Source: Ferribacterium limneticum
Lineage (GTDB): Bacteria; Pseudomonadota; Gammaproteobacteria; Burkholderiales; Rhodocyclaceae
Direction: 5' to 3'
Assembly (NCBI RefSeq): GCF_020510565.1
Contig: NZ_CP075189.1
Location: 4,082,501 to 4,146,500, forward strand
DNA: 64,000 bases
Every line of letters begins with the position of its first letter. Position 1 is the stretch's first letter. Below are positions 18,391 through 27,861 of this stretch, one piece after another. The position numbers and the translations under genes are program-made. The notes under the pieces were generated by a model, which saw only the letters and a list, made by a program, of their open reading frames with translations, made no database searches and was not told where the DNA came from.

Positions 18391-19932
18391 ATGCTGATCT
18401 GGTTCGTCGTCCTCTACCTGATGGTTTCCATCGGCATCGGCCTCTTTGCCGCGACCCGCGTCCATAGCGCCAAGGATTTCGCCGTGGCCGGCCGCCATCT
18501 GCCGCTGCCGGTCGTCACCGCCACCGTCTTCGCCACCTGGTTTGGCGCCGAAGCAGTGTTCGGCGTTTCCGCCACCTTCGTCAAGGACGGCCTGACCGGC
18601 GTTGTCGCCGACCCCTTCGGCTCGTCGATGTGTTTGATCATCGCCGGCGTTTTCTTCTCGCGGAAGCTCTACAAGCTCAACATCCTGACCCTGGGCGACT
18701 ATTTCCGCCTGCGCTACAACCGCACGGTCGAAGTGCTGACCACGCTGTGCATCGTCGCTTCCTATCTCGGCTGGGTATCGGCCCAGATCAAGGCGCTCGG
18801 GCTGGTCTTCAACGTCGTCACCGCTGGCTATGTCAGCCAGACAGCGGGCATGATCCTCGGCGCCGCCATCGTGCTCACCTACACCACCTTCGGCGGCATG
18901 CTCTCGGTGGCCATCCTCGATTTCGTGCAGATGGGCGTCATCATGGGCGGCATGCTGTACATCGGCTACGTCGTCTCCGGCCTGACCGGCGGCGTCGAAC
19001 TGGTCATCAACCACGCCTCGGCGGCCGGCAAGCTCGACTTTTTCCCTCCGCCCGACCCCTGGCTGTGGCTGACCTTCCTCGGCGCCTGGATCACCATGAT
19101 GCTCGGCTCGATCCCGCAGCAGGACGTCTTCCAGCGCATCACCTCGGCCAAGAGCCAGCGCATCGCGCTGTGGGGCTCGATTCTCGGTGCCACTATCTAT
19201 TTCTGTTTCACCTTCGTGCCAATGTTCATCGCCTACTCGGCGACGCTGATCGACCCCGAACTGTTCAACGGCCTGATGCAGACCGACTCGCAACTCGTCC
19301 TGCCGACGCTGGTCCTCAACCACACGCCGGTCTTCGCCCAGGCCATCTTCTTCGGCGCCGTGCTGTCGGCCATTATGAGCTGCTCGTCAGCCACGCTGCT
19401 GGCCCCCTCGGTCGCCTTCTCGGAAAACATCGTGCGCGGCTTCTACCCGCACATGGGCGACCACCAGTTCCTGCGTGTCATGCGCGGCTCCATCATCGTC
19501 TTCGCCGGCATCGTCCTCGGCTTCGCGCTGTATTCCAACGCCAGCATTTTCAAGATGGTCGAAAACGCCTACAAGATCACGCTGGCCGGCGCCTTCGTGC
19601 CGCTCTTCTTCGGCGCCTTCTGGAAACGGGCGACGACGCAGGGTGCGCTGGCTGCCATTTTCGGCGGGCTGTCGTCGTGGATCCTGATCGAAGTGCTGGT
19701 CAGCACGGCCGGCCAGGGCAACGGCCAGTACGCCTACGCGCTGGCTGGCGCAGGCCAGTTGGTGCCGCCGCAACTCATCGGGTTGTCCGTCAGCATCATC
19801 GGCATGATCGCCGGGTCGCTGTTGCCACAATGGGTCGGCCATCGGCTGCCGCATGAAGACATCCATGAAGCCCTGCACCACCGGGCAGCGGCGGAAACCC
19901 ACCACGCGACGGAACATCCGCACCGCCATTAA
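18391..19932 (+). CDS. Sodium:solute symporter family protein
   Basis: A 513-residue integral membrane protein of the SSS family with about 13 predicted helices. The N-terminus has the typical start VVLYLMVSIGIGLFAATRVHSAKDFAVAGRHLP, followed by TWFGAEAVFGVSATF. The C-terminus is a short His-rich cytosolic tail (HEDIHEALHHRAAAETHHATEHPHRH, partial quotation avoided beyond this region) that may bind metal. The substrate cannot be assigned; relatives carry proline, pantothenate or carboxylates. The 37-bp repeat abuts the start codon. Confidence 0.9.
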   Translation: MLIWFVVLYLMVSIGIGLFAATRVHSAKDFAVAGRHLPLPVVTATVFATWFGAEAVFGVSATFVKDGLTGVVADPFGSSMCLIIAGVFFSRKLYKLNILTLGDYFRLRYNRTVEVLTTLCIVASYLGWVSAQIKALGLVFNVVTAGYVSQTAGMILGAAIVLTYTTFGGMLSVAILDFVQMGVIMGGMLYIGYVVSGLTGGVELVINHASAAGKLDFFPPPDPWLWLTFLGAWITMMLGSIPQQDVFQRITSAKSQRIALWGSILGATIYFCFTFVPMFIAYSATLIDPELFNGLMQTDSQLVLPTLVLNHTPVFAQAIFFGAVLSAIMSCSSATLLAPSVAFSENIVRGFYPHMGDHQFLRVMRGSIIVFAGIVLGFALYSNASIFKMVENAYKITLAGAFVPLFFGAFWKRATTQGALAAIFGGLSSWILIEVLVSTAGQGNGQYAYALAGAGQLVPPQLIGLSVSIIGMIAGSLLPQWVGHRLPHEDIHEALHHRAAAETHHATEHPHRH

Positions 19933-20068
19933 GCCAGCACGAAACAGGCGGACCCTCAGGATTTTCCTGACAGTGTGACCAAACGTCAGCCGAAAACCCC
20001 GTACGCCGCCATCATTGTCACGACACATAAGGGCTGACGGGCCGGCCAATCGCCCCTAAAATCAGGCC

Positions 20069-21127
20069 ATGCCTCATCATGGTCGTGGCCCCATCCTGCT
20101 TTCCCGCTACCTGGCGCTCGCCTGGTGCGGGCTGGTCGTCTATGGCAGCCTGCATCCGTTTACCGGCTGGCGCGATACCGGCGTGTCGCCGATTGCCTTT
20201 CTCGAAGGCGGCTGGCCACGTTACTGGACGGTCTTCGATCTCGCAGCAAACGTCGCGGTCTACCTGCCACTCGGCTTCTTTTTGACGCTGGCGTTGAGCA
20301 GCCTGCCCTGGCGTTTCACTGCCCTGATCCTCGCCGTGCTACTCACCGGCAGCGTCAGTTTCGGTCTCGAAACAGTGCAGACCTGGCTCCCCTCGCGCGT
20401 GCCGTCCAACCTCGACCTCGCCTGCAACACGCTGGGCGGATTGCTCGGTGCGCTGTGGGCGCAACACGTCGGACCGCGCGTCTTCGCCCGCATCGCCGCG
20501 CTGGAACACCGGCTGATCGCCCCCATCCCGCACGCCGAACTGGGCCTGACCTTGCTCGGCCTGTGGCTGCTCGTGCCGCTGTCGCCGGAAACGCTGCTCT
20601 TCGGGGCCGGCGATGTCCGGCAGATTTTCGGGTTGACCGGGGCCGTTCCCTTCGCCGCCGAGAGTTTCGTCATGATCGAGGCCAGCATCACCGCCTTCAA
20701 CGTCGTCGCCGTCGGCCTGATCGTCCGCATGCTGTGTGCGCGGCTACTCTTCGCCTACCTCATCGTGCCGCTCTTCCTGCTTCTCTGTCTGGTCATCAGC
20801 ACGGTCTCTGCCGCCGTTCTGGTCAGCCCGGCCGATTCGCTGGCCTGGCTGACGCCGGGCGCTAAGCTCGGGCTGGCTGTTGGTACCGGCATCCTCGCCG
20901 TCGTGCTCGCCCTGCCGGCAACGCCGCGCCTGATGATCGCCGCGCTGGCCCTGATGGCCGGTACTGTGCTGGTCAACATGGCACCGCCCAACCCCTATTC
21001 GGAAGCGGCACTGGCCGTCTGGCGGCAGGGACACTTTCTCAATTTCAATGGCCTGACGCGCCTGCTCGCTACCCTATGGCCCTTCCTGACCCTGCCTTTC
21101 CTCTTCCTGACGACGCGCCGGACCTAG
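20069..21127 (+). CDS. VanZ-like membrane protein
   Basis: A 352-residue membrane protein. The N-terminal third is a VanZ domain (GSLHPFTGW, FDLAANVAVYLPLGFFLTLAL, VSFGLETVQTWLPSRVPSNLDLACNTLGGLLGA). The rest has several further hydrophobic helices without a recognised domain. VanZ confers low-level teicoplanin resistance in enterococci, but most bacterial homologues have unknown roles. The P-type ATPase gene starts 52 bp before this gene ends, in another frame. Confidence 0.85.
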   Translation: MPHHGRGPILLSRYLALAWCGLVVYGSLHPFTGWRDTGVSPIAFLEGGWPRYWTVFDLAANVAVYLPLGFFLTLALSSLPWRFTALILAVLLTGSVSFGLETVQTWLPSRVPSNLDLACNTLGGLLGALWAQHVGPRVFARIAALEHRLIAPIPHAELGLTLLGLWLLVPLSPETLLFGAGDVRQIFGLTGAVPFAAESFVMIEASITAFNVVAVGLIVRMLCARLLFAYLIVPLFLLLCLVISTVSAAVLVSPADSLAWLTPGAKLGLAVGTGILAVVLALPATPRLMIAALALMAGTVLVNMAPPNPYSEAALAVWRQGHFLNFNGLTRLLATLWPFLTLPFLFLTTRRT

Positions 21128-23778
21128 CCTGGCATGCCGACACCGTCGAAGCGGCCGCCCGGCGGCTGGGGGTCGATCACGCGGCCGGCCTGGATGATGG
21201 CGAAGCAGCCGCTCGACTCACCCGTCACGGCCCCAACCGCCTGACCGAACGCCCCGGCAAGCCGGCCTGGCGCCGCTTCGCCGAGCAGGTCATGCAACCG
21301 CTCGTGCTCGTGCTCATCGCGGCCGGCGCGATCACCGCCGCCCTCGGCGAAGTCGTGGACGCCAGCGTGATTTTCGGCGTCGTCGTGGTCAATGCCCTCA
21401 TCGGCTACTGGCAGGAGGCCAAGGCCGAAGGGGCCCTGGCCGCCCTGGCGCAAAGTGTGGCGACGCCGGTCACCGTCCGCCGCGGCGGGCATCGCCTGCA
21501 GCTCGACGCAACGCAACTGGTCCCCGGCGACATCGTCCTGCTCGCCGCCGGCGACCGCATTCCGGCCGACCTCCGACTGATCCAGCAACACGAGCTGCAT
21601 ACCGACGACTCGATGCTGACCGGCGAATCGCAGCCCGTCACCAAAAATGTCGCCACGCTGCACGCCGACACCATGCTCGCCGACCGCCTCAACATGGCCT
21701 ACGCCGGCACCACGGTGGTGGCCGGGCAGGGCAGCGGGCTGGTCATCGCCACCGGCGACGCCACCGAAACCGGGCGCATCGCCGGCCTGATCGCCGCCGC
21801 GCCCGACCTGGTCACGCCGCTGACGCGCAAGATGGCACGCTTTTCCAACTGGCTGCTGTGGGCCATCGGTGGGCTGGCCCTGCTCACCGTTGGCGTCGGG
21901 CTGGCCCGCGGCGGCTCGGCTTTCGACATGTTCATCGCCGCCGTGGCACTCGCCGTCGGCGCCATTCCGGAAGGTCTGCCGGCCGCCGTCACCGTCACGC
22001 TGGCTATCGGCGTTGCCCGCATGGCCAAACGGAGGGCCATCATCCGCCACCTGCCGGCCGTTGAAACGCTGGGCAGCACGACCGTCATCTGCTCCGACAA
22101 GACAGGCACGCTGACCGAAAATGCCATGACTGTCCGCGTCCTGTGGTGCGCCGGCGAGGGCTATGCCATCGGGGGCCACGGCTACAACCCGGAAGGGGCC
22201 ATCAGCCACGACGAAATGCCGGCCGACATCGACGGCGCGCTGCGCGAAGCCCTGATCGCCGGCGCGCTGTGCAACGACGCCTCGCTGCGCCACGAGCACG
22301 GCCAATGGAAGATCACCGGTGACCCGACCGAGGCCGCGCTGATCGTCGCCGCGCGCAAGGGCAAGCTGGACGAGCACACGCTGGGCGCGCTTTTTCCGCG
22401 GCGCGACGTCCTGCCTTTCGACGCCACCCGGCAATTCATGGCCACCGCCCACGAGGGCGACGGGCCGGGCGTTGTCTACGTCAAGGGTGCGCTCGAACGC
22501 CTGCTGCCGCTGTGCGTCGATCAGCTGTCGGCCAACGGCCAGCCGCTCCCTTTCGACCACGCTGCCATCGAGAAAATCGCCCATGCCTACGCCGAACAGG
22601 GCATGCGCGTCCTCCTGCTGGCCCGGCGAAATTTCAATTTTGGCCAAAATTTCCGGTTGACCGTGGAAGGCATCGAAAAGCTGACCCTGATCGGCCTTGT
22701 CGGCATGATCGACCCGCCCCGCAAGGCGGCCATCGGCGCCATCCGCAACTGTCATTCGGCCGGCGTGCGGGTCAAGATGATTACCGGCGACCACGCCGTC
22801 ACGGCGCTCGCCATCGCCCGCCAGATCGGCCTCAACGCCGAGCGGGCGCTGACCGGCCGCCAACTGGCCCTCCTCGACGACAGCGCGCTGGGCGAAGCCG
22901 CCCACAGCGTCGACGTCTTCGCCCGCGTCGAACCGGAACAAAAGCTACGCCTCGTCCGCGCCCTGCAGGCCCGCGGAGAAGTCGTCGCGATGACTGGCGA
23001 CGGCGTCAATGACGCGCCGGCGTTGAAACAGGCCGACATCGGCATCGCCATGGGCCTGGCCGGCACCGAAGTCGCCAAGGAGGCGGCGGCCATGGTCCTC
23101 ACCGACGACAACTTCGCCAGCATCGAGGCGGCCGTCGAGGAGGGCCGCGGCGTCTGGGACAACCTCGTCAAGTTCATCACGTGGACGCTGCCGACCAACT
23201 TCGGCGAAGGCCTCGTCATCGTCGCCGCCATTCTTTTCGGCAGCACGCTGCCCATCACCCCGCTGCAGATCCTCTGGATCAACATGACCACCGCCGTGCT
23301 CCTCGGCCTGCCGCTCGCCTTCGAACCGATCGAGCGCGGCATCATGCGCCGCCCGCCACGCCGGCAGGCCCAGCCGGTGCTCGACACCGCGCTGATCCGC
23401 CGCATCGTGCTCGTCTCTTTCCTGCTACTGGCCGGCGCCTTCGGCCTCTTCCTGCGCGAACTCGAACAGGGCCACAGCCTGGCCGAAGCGCGCACCGTCG
23501 CCGTCAATGTCTTCGTCGCCGTCGAGGCGGCCTACCTTTTCAATTGCCGCTCGCTGAGCGGCGGCTTCTGGCAGCAGGGCCTTTTTTCGAACCCGTGGAT
23601 CTGGGCCGGCATCGCCAGCATGGCCGCCCTGCAAGGCGCGCTGACCTATCTGCCGGCCATGAACGCCGCTTTCGGTACGGCACCCATCGGCCTCGCCGAA
23701 TGGGCAACGATCCTCGCCGTCGGGCTGGCCAGTGCACTGATCGTCGGGCTGGAAAAACGCGTGTCGCGCCGGGGCTGA
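21076..23778 (+). CDS. Cation-transporting P-type ATPase (P2 type)
   Basis: A 900-residue pump. N-terminal cation-ATPase domain (TRHGPNRLTERPGKPAWRRF), A-domain motif LTGESQPV, membrane motif PEGLPAAVTV, phosphorylation site SDKTGTLTENAM (Asp near 342), nucleotide domain KGALERLL, MTGDGVNDAPALKQADIGIAMG and a six-helix C-terminal domain. The PEGLP motif and overall length fit P2A/P2B pumps for calcium, with manganese or sodium also possible. In-frame sequence from the 37-bp repeat encodes residues about 519-531 (NFNFGQNFRLTVE) in a variable linker before the conserved GLVGMIDPPRKAA. Confidence 0.92.
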   Translation: MALPDPAFPLPDDAPDLAWHADTVEAAARRLGVDHAAGLDDGEAAARLTRHGPNRLTERPGKPAWRRFAEQVMQPLVLVLIAAGAITAALGEVVDASVIFGVVVVNALIGYWQEAKAEGALAALAQSVATPVTVRRGGHRLQLDATQLVPGDIVLLAAGDRIPADLRLIQQHELHTDDSMLTGESQPVTKNVATLHADTMLADRLNMAYAGTTVVAGQGSGLVIATGDATETGRIAGLIAAAPDLVTPLTRKMARFSNWLLWAIGGLALLTVGVGLARGGSAFDMFIAAVALAVGAIPEGLPAAVTVTLAIGVARMAKRRAIIRHLPAVETLGSTTVICSDKTGTLTENAMTVRVLWCAGEGYAIGGHGYNPEGAISHDEMPADIDGALREALIAGALCNDASLRHEHGQWKITGDPTEAALIVAARKGKLDEHTLGALFPRRDVLPFDATRQFMATAHEGDGPGVVYVKGALERLLPLCVDQLSANGQPLPFDHAAIEKIAHAYAEQGMRVLLLARRNFNFGQNFRLTVEGIEKLTLIGLVGMIDPPRKAAIGAIRNCHSAGVRVKMITGDHAVTALAIARQIGLNAERALTGRQLALLDDSALGEAAHSVDVFARVEPEQKLRLVRALQARGEVVAMTGDGVNDAPALKQADIGIAMGLAGTEVAKEAAAMVLTDDNFASIEAAVEEGRGVWDNLVKFITWTLPTNFGEGLVIVAAILFGSTLPITPLQILWINMTTAVLLGLPLAFEPIERGIMRRPPRRQAQPVLDTALIRRIVLVSFLLLAGAFGLFLRELEQGHSLAEARTVAVNVFVAVEAAYLFNCRSLSGGFWQQGLFSNPWIWAGIASMAALQGALTYLPAMNAAFGTAPIGLAEWATILAVGLASALIVGLEKRVSRRG
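22631..22667 (-). repeat. 37-bp dispersed repeat, full copy inside P-type ATPase gene (reverse)
   Basis: Complete unit: ATTTC, then TTTTGGCCAAAA, then TTTCCGGTTGACCGTGG. It adds no stop or frameshift and is read as NFNFGQNFRLTVE in the host protein, the same frame used by the copies at 55.6 and 60.2 kb. Confidence 0.9.
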
Positions 23779-23796
23779 GTAGCGGCGAAGCGCCCC

Positions 23797-24159
23797 TTAC
23801 TTGGCCGGCTTGCTGTCGATCAGGCGATGGAAAGCTTCATGGACGTCGAACAAGCTCGCATCGATTTCGCCCTTACCGTCCTGGCAGACCTTGCTCAGAG
23901 CGCCGACTGAGGGGCTCAATGCGGACGCGTCGGTTGAGCTGATTTTCCCGGCCAGCACGACCATCTCCGGCGCCTTGGCGCAAGCATTGCGGGAGCGCTC
24001 CGGCCCCGGCCGCGCATGCCAGACGGGCGCCAGAACGGCGTGAAAGGCGTCGACGTCCTTGGCCAGACGATGGTGGGGATGATGAGTCTCCTCGGCACCC
24101 ACCGCCAGACTCCAACTGGCCGCCACAAGCAGGCCGATCAAACCGCAAAATTTCGTCAC
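23797..24159 (-). CDS. Hypothetical periplasmic protein
   Basis: A 120-residue protein with a signal peptide (LIGLLVAASWSLAVGA) followed by a His-rich stretch EETHHPHHRLAKDVDAFHAVLAPVWHARPG. The rest is helical with two Cys (NACAKAPEM and SKVCQDGKGE) spaced for a disulfide. I do not recognise a named family. The His-rich mature N-terminus and closeness to a cation pump suggest metal handling, but this is only suggestive. It converges on the ATPase gene. Confidence 0.7.
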   Translation of the reverse strand: MTKFCGLIGLLVAASWSLAVGAEETHHPHHRLAKDVDAFHAVLAPVWHARPGPERSRNACAKAPEMVVLAGKISSTDASALSPSVGALSKVCQDGKGEIDASLFDVHEAFHRLIDSKPAK

Positions 24160-24238
24160 CTAGATTTTCCCCGCATCAAAAGCCTGTCGCGCAGGCAGCG
24201 CGCCGGAGCATAGCAAATTCGCCGCAGCGGAAGGCAGG

Positions 24239-24275
24239 CGCACGGTCAACCGGAAAAATCGACCAAAATCGAAAT
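24239..24275 (+). repeat. 37-bp dispersed repeat (forward)
   Basis: CACGGTCAACCGGAAAAA, then GACCAAAATC and GAAAT. It lies between divergent genes and is followed after 10 bp by a parS-like palindrome. Confidence 0.9.
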
Positions 24276-24285
24276 TCCCGGCCAC

Positions 24286-24299
24286 GTTCCACGTGAAAC
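24286..24299. promoter_or_regulatory. parS-like ParB binding site
   Basis: GTTCCACGTGAAAC matches the 14-bp core of the bacterial chromosomal parS consensus TGTTNCACGTGAAACA exactly; only the outermost bases differ. It is intergenic, 39 bp before the ferredoxin gene. Confidence 0.8.
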
Positions 24300-24338
24300 T
24301 GCCTCGCCTATAATGCGGGTCTGCACAGGAGACCCCGC

Positions 24339-24647
24339 ATGAGCTACTTCAAACATCACGTTTTCGTCTGCACCAACCAGCGCGAGGCTGGCGAGCAGTG
24401 CTGCAACAGCGTCGGCGGTTCCGACATGTTCGCCTACGCCAAGGACCGCATCGGTGCGCTCAAGCTGAACGGCGCTGGCGCCGTGCGCATCAACAAGGCC
24501 GGCTGCCTCGGCCGCTGCGACAACGGCCCGGTCATGGTCGTGTACCCCGAAGAAACCTGGTATTCCTTCATCGACAAGGAAGACGTCGAGGAAATCATTC
24601 AGGAACACCTGGTCGGCGGCAAAGTTGTCGAACGCCTGAAGATCTGA
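24339..24647 (+). CDS. Thioredoxin-like [2Fe-2S] ferredoxin
   Basis: A 102-residue soluble protein with the Cys pattern of thioredoxin-like [2Fe-2S] ferredoxins: HVFVCTNQREAGEQCC near the N-terminus and NKAGCLGRCDNGPVMVVYPE in the second half. Such proteins carry a cluster for electron transfer in varied pathways. It has a GGAG element 6 bp before the ATG, a likely -10 (TATAAT at 24309) and is followed after 3 bp by a hydrolase gene, forming an operon with the downstream ABC ATPase. Confidence 0.9.
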   Translation: MSYFKHHVFVCTNQREAGEQCCNSVGGSDMFAYAKDRIGALKLNGAGAVRINKAGCLGRCDNGPVMVVYPEETWYSFIDKEDVEEIIQEHLVGGKVVERLKI

Positions 24648-24650
24648 GCC

Positions 24651-25289
24651 ATGCGCGCCCCCGAAGAGAAACTCCTGATTGACGGCCCGGTCGGCAAGAT
24701 CGAGGTCATCATGGAGCGCCCGGATGCCCCCAAGGGCATCGCGCTGATCGCCCACCCGCACCCGATGGGCGGCGGCGCCAACACCAACAAGGTCGCCTAC
24801 ACGCTGGCCCGTACCTTCGTCAGCCTCGGCTACGCCGCCTTCCGCCCAAATTTCCGTGGCGTCGGCGGCAGCGAAGGCGTGCATGACGAAGGCCACGGTG
24901 AAGTCGACGACCTGCTCGCCGTACTCGAAGACGCCAAGTGCCGTTGCGGCAACCTGCCCGTCGCCCTGGCCGGCTTCTCGTTTGGCGCCTTCTGCCAGAC
25001 CCGCGTTGCCAAGCGCCTCGTCGACGCCGGCCACCCGGCTCAGCGCCTCGTGCTGGTCGGCACCGCCGCCGGCCACGTCGAAGGCAGCCGCCAGTACGAC
25101 ACCGAAGCCGTGCCGCACGACACCATCGTCATCCACGGCGCCGACGACACGCTGGTGCCGCCGGCCAACGTCTACGCCTGGGCCTTGCCGCTCGACCTGC
25201 CGGTCGTCGTCGTACCCGGCGCCGATCACTTCTTCCACCGTCGCCTGCATCTGATCCGCGACATCGTGACCCGCGCATGGCGGCACTGA
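24651..25289 (+). CDS. Alpha/beta hydrolase
   Basis: A 212-residue hydrolase of the short type. The [22 protein letters not shown] segment and [13 protein letters not shown] precede the nucleophile elbow GFSFGA (Ser near residue 106). The acid is in [11 protein letters not shown] and the His in [13 protein letters not shown]. It has no signal peptide. Relatives are often annotated as dienelactone-hydrolase-like; the substrate is unknown. The stop overlaps the start of the ABC ATPase by 13 bp. Confidence 0.85.
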   Translation: MRAPEEKLLIDGPVGKIEVIMERPDAPKGIALIAHPHPMGGGANTNKVAYTLARTFVSLGYAAFRPNFRGVGGSEGVHDEGHGEVDDLLAVLEDAKCRCGNLPVALAGFSFGAFCQTRVAKRLVDAGHPAQRLVLVGTAAGHVEGSRQYDTEAVPHDTIVIHGADDTLVPPANVYAWALPLDLPVVVVPGADHFFHRRLHLIRDIVTRAWRH

Positions 25290-26194
25290 AAGCCAGCCAA
25301 CTTCGCAAGACCTACGGCGACAGCGAAGTCGTCGCCGGGCTATCGTTCGCCGTCGAACCGGGCACCTGCTTCGGCCTGCTCGGCCCGAACGGCGCCGGCA
25401 AGACGACGACGCTGCGCCTCTGCCTCGGACTGACCGGGCCGGACAGCGGCCAAATCACGCTCAACGGCCACGTCATTCCCGACGACGCCCAGGCAGCGCG
25501 GGCGCGCATCGGCGTCGTGCCGCAATTCGACAACCTCGACCCCGATTTCACCTGCGCCGAAAACCTGCTCGTCTTCGGCCGCTACTTCGGGCTCAAGGAC
25601 GCCGACATCCGGGCCAAAATCCCGCAGCTGCTTGAATTCGCCGGCCTGTCGAGCAAGGCCGGCGCCCGTTTGTCGACGCTGTCCGGCGGCATGAAACGCC
25701 GGCTGACGCTGGCCCGGGCGATGGTCAACGACCCCGACATCATCTTCCTCGACGAGCCGACCACCGGCCTCGACCCGCAGGCCCGCCACCTGATCTGGGA
25801 ACGCCTCAAGCAACTCAAATCGGCCGGCAAGACGCTGATTCTGACCACCCATTTCATGGACGAGGCCGAACGCCTGTGCGACACGCTGATCGTCATCGAC
25901 CACGGCCGCAAGATCGCCGAAGGCAGCCCGCGCCAGCTCATCGCCGAGCAGATCGAACCGCAGGTCGTCGAGGTTTTCGACGAATCCCACGGTCAACTGG
26001 AAAATTTCGTCAAAAATCAAAAGCACCTCGCCGAGCGCGTTGAAACCAGCGGCGAAACCGCTTTCTTCTACTGCCGCGAGCCGCACGAACTACTGGCCCG
26101 ACTGGCCGACGCCGATGGCCTGCGCTACGTGCATCGCGCCTCCAACCTCGAAGACGTTTTCATCAAGCTGACCGGCCGCGAACTGCGCGACTGA
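25277..26194 (+). CDS. NodI-like ABC transporter ATP-binding protein
   Basis: A 305-residue ATPase with Walker [18 protein letters not shown]-loop [13 protein letters not shown], signature [15 protein letters not shown], Walker [14 protein letters not shown] and H-loop [12 protein letters not shown]. The long C-terminal extension fits the NodI/daunorubicin-resistance type, paired with ABC-2 permeases. The matching NodJ-like permease is 4.3 kb downstream on the same strand instead of adjacent. A diverged repeat copy encodes part of the C-terminal region ([13 protein letters not shown]). Confidence 0.9.
   Translation: MAALKASQLRKTYGDSEVVAGLSFAVEPGTCFGLLGPNGAGKTTTLRLCLGLTGPDSGQITLNGHVIPDDAQAARARIGVVPQFDNLDPDFTCAENLLVFGRYFGLKDADIRAKIPQLLEFAGLSSKAGARLSTLSGGMKRRLTLARAMVNDPDIIFLDEPTTGLDPQARHLIWERLKQLKSAGKTLILTTHFMDEAERLCDTLIVIDHGRKIAEGSPRQLIAEQIEPQVVEVFDESHGQLENFVKNQKHLAERVETSGETAFFYCREPHELLARLADADGLRYVHRASNLEDVFIKLTGRELRD
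25986..26022 (+). repeat. 37-bp dispersed repeat, diverged copy inside ABC ATPase gene (forward)
   Basis: CCCACGGTCAACTGGAAAA followed by GTCAAAAATCAAAA: one change in the outer half, several in the inner half. It has the same length and no frameshift, and is read in a different frame from the other genic copies. Confidence 0.6.
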
Positions 26195-26287
26195 ACCCGA
26201 CGCAAAACGCCCCGTCAGCCAGGAAACGAGACCGATCCGCTGCCTTGGCAGTCGCCCACGGAAACGCCAAGCTCATGTTTCTCCTGG

Positions 26288-26303
26288 ATATTTTCCAAAA
26301 TAT
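26288..26303. promoter_or_regulatory. AT-rich inverted repeat overlapping a possible -10 box
   Basis: Arms ATATTTT and AAAATAT separated by CC, with TATGCTAGAAT overlapping the right arm as a possible -10 element. It lies 37 bp before the start of the downstream secreted-protein gene and could be an operator. No -35 of good quality is visible. Confidence 0.35.
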
Positions 26304-26339
26304 GCTAGAATGGAACATTGGCTTGGTTTGGAAATCGCA

Positions 26340-26954
26340 ATGCGTTGGTTGATGGTCGCGGCAGTGTTCGCATTCTCGGCAGTGGAAGTAAGTGCCTCGG
26401 AACAGGTTTCCGACGAGGCAACGTCCGTCGTCGACATGTCCGTAGCCGCCCAGGGCGTCACCATCTCGGCCATTCCGATGCCGCCACGAGCCATCAAGGA
26501 GCTGACGCTCGAAGAATCGGACCGCTTGCGCGCCGCCAAAAAGGCACGCATCGAGGCGCGCCTCGCCAAGAAAAAGGCAGCGACCGTCCTCATGCTGAGC
26601 CGCACCGAGCGCCGCCAGGTCGCGTTGCTGAGCGCCAGCACGCACGCCGGCGAGCCACAGATTTTCACCTACGATCCGAACGACAACTATCAGGGCGGCC
26701 TCGACGAACTCGACCTGCACCGTTCGTTCAATCGCCCCAAAGTCGTCGATGAAACGGCCAGCGAAGAAGCCGAGCGCGATGAAGTGCCCGGCCACATCCG
26801 GCTCCGCCTGATGGTGGCGCGACTCAAGGCAGTCGAAGCCCACGCCCTGAGCCAGGTGCCGGATACCGACGAAGGGCTGCCCGATTCAGTCCTGCTCCGC
26901 CTCAAGGAAGCACGCCTGAAAGCCGTCGAGGCGCATCAGCGCAAATTCGGCTGA
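26340..26954 (+). CDS. Hypothetical secreted protein with internal RLKAVEAH repeats
   Basis: A 204-residue protein with a signal peptide (MRWLMVAAVFAFSAVEVSA), a long basic/Ala-rich helix (about residues 55-90), and two copies of an ARLKAVEAH motif near residues 165 and 195. I do not recognise a family. The start at MRWLMV gives a complete signal peptide. Preceding sequence has an AT-rich inverted repeat. It lies between the ABC ATPase and a convergent HAD gene. Confidence 0.7.
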   Translation: MRWLMVAAVFAFSAVEVSASEQVSDEATSVVDMSVAAQGVTISAIPMPPRAIKELTLEESDRLRAAKKARIEARLAKKKAATVLMLSRTERRQVALLSASTHAGEPQIFTYDPNDNYQGGLDELDLHRSFNRPKVVDETASEEAERDEVPGHIRLRLMVARLKAVEAHALSQVPDTDEGLPDSVLLRLKEARLKAVEAHQRKFG

Positions 26955-26963
26955 TTTTCCAGC

Positions 26964-27731
26964 TCAGCCGAGCAGGGCGTCGACCACAGCAGAAAAATCA
27001 TCGTAAATCGCCGCCGGACGAATGTCCGGATGCGCGTCGTCGCCGGCCCGGAATTTCCCCGTCCGCACCAGAATCCCCGGAATACCCGCCGCCTGCGCAC
27101 CACCGATGTCATCGCTCAGATCGTCGCCGATCAGCACCGCCTGAGCCGGCGCGATACCCAGTTCGGCCAGCGCCGCATTGAAGAAAGCCGGTGCCGGCTT
27201 GCCGGTAATTTCAGCCGTGATCCCGGCCGAATACTCCAGCCCGGCGACGAAAGCGCCCATATCCAGCGACAGCCCGTCGGGCTCCATGAAATAGCGATTG
27301 CGCGCCATCGCCACGAGCGGCAGGCCTTCCATGAGCAGGCGGAAAGCATGGTTGAGGATCGGATAGGTGAAATGCGTGCCCATGTCGCCAAGCACGACGA
27401 CATTGGGCTCGGGATCGTTTTCCCCCATTTCGGCGGCGATATCGGGGTGTATCAGCCACAGCGGGCGCAGCCCCCGGCTACGGACCAGCGTTCGCGCCGC
27501 CAGCGCCGCCGTCTGAATCTCGCTGGCGGCCAAGGTGAAACCCATGCGCTGCAACTTGGCGAAGAGGATGGTACTGGGCGTCCGTGTCGTGTTGGTCAAA
27601 AAACGTAGCGGCAGCCCCGACATCCGCAGCCGGTCGAGCGCCCGCACCGCCCCCGGCAATGCCTCATCCCCGGTGTGGAGGACGCCGGCCAGATCGATCA
27701 ATACCGCTTTCGGTGAAATTGTCGGTGCCAT
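26964..27731 (-). CDS. HAD-superfamily subfamily IIA hydrolase (LHPP-like)
   Basis: A 255-residue phosphatase. Motif I is LIDLAGVLHTGDEALPGA, motif II FLTNTTRTPS, the cap domain lies between, and motif III/IV is GKPAPAFFNAALAELG...LIGDDLSDDIGGAQAAG. The second motif I Asp is replaced (DLAG for DxDG), which is common in the LHPP (phospholysine/phosphohistidine phosphatase) group. I start at ATG with AGAGG 9 bp upstream; a GTG 9 bp earlier is an alternative. Confidence 0.88.
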   Translation of the reverse strand: MAPTISPKAVLIDLAGVLHTGDEALPGAVRALDRLRMSGLPLRFLTNTTRTPSTILFAKLQRMGFTLAASEIQTAALAARTLVRSRGLRPLWLIHPDIAAEMGENDPEPNVVVLGDMGTHFTYPILNHAFRLLMEGLPLVAMARNRYFMEPDGLSLDMGAFVAGLEYSAGITAEITGKPAPAFFNAALAELGIAPAQAVLIGDDLSDDIGGAQAAGIPGILVRTGKFRAGDDAHPDIRPAAIYDDFSAVVDALLG

Positions 27732-27861
27732 CTCCGCCACCTCTGAAAAGTTTTGACAGTGTTCGATTATCGTTTTTGGCTAAAGTTTAGGGCGATGTCA
27801 ATCTGCCCCCCTCTGACACCGCCACCACTCACGAACACTCTAATGGGACGCCGGGGAATGG

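Noticed and set aside
18133..19323. Long minus-strand frame across the symporter gene
   Set aside because: Composition is charged and repetitive (typical of a shadow in GC-rich coding DNA), and the plus-strand symporter is unmistakable.
20621..20644. TTTTCGGGTTGACCGGGG in the VanZ gene as a further repeat copy
   Set aside because: Only about half the unit matches, with no inner palindrome or GAAAT end.
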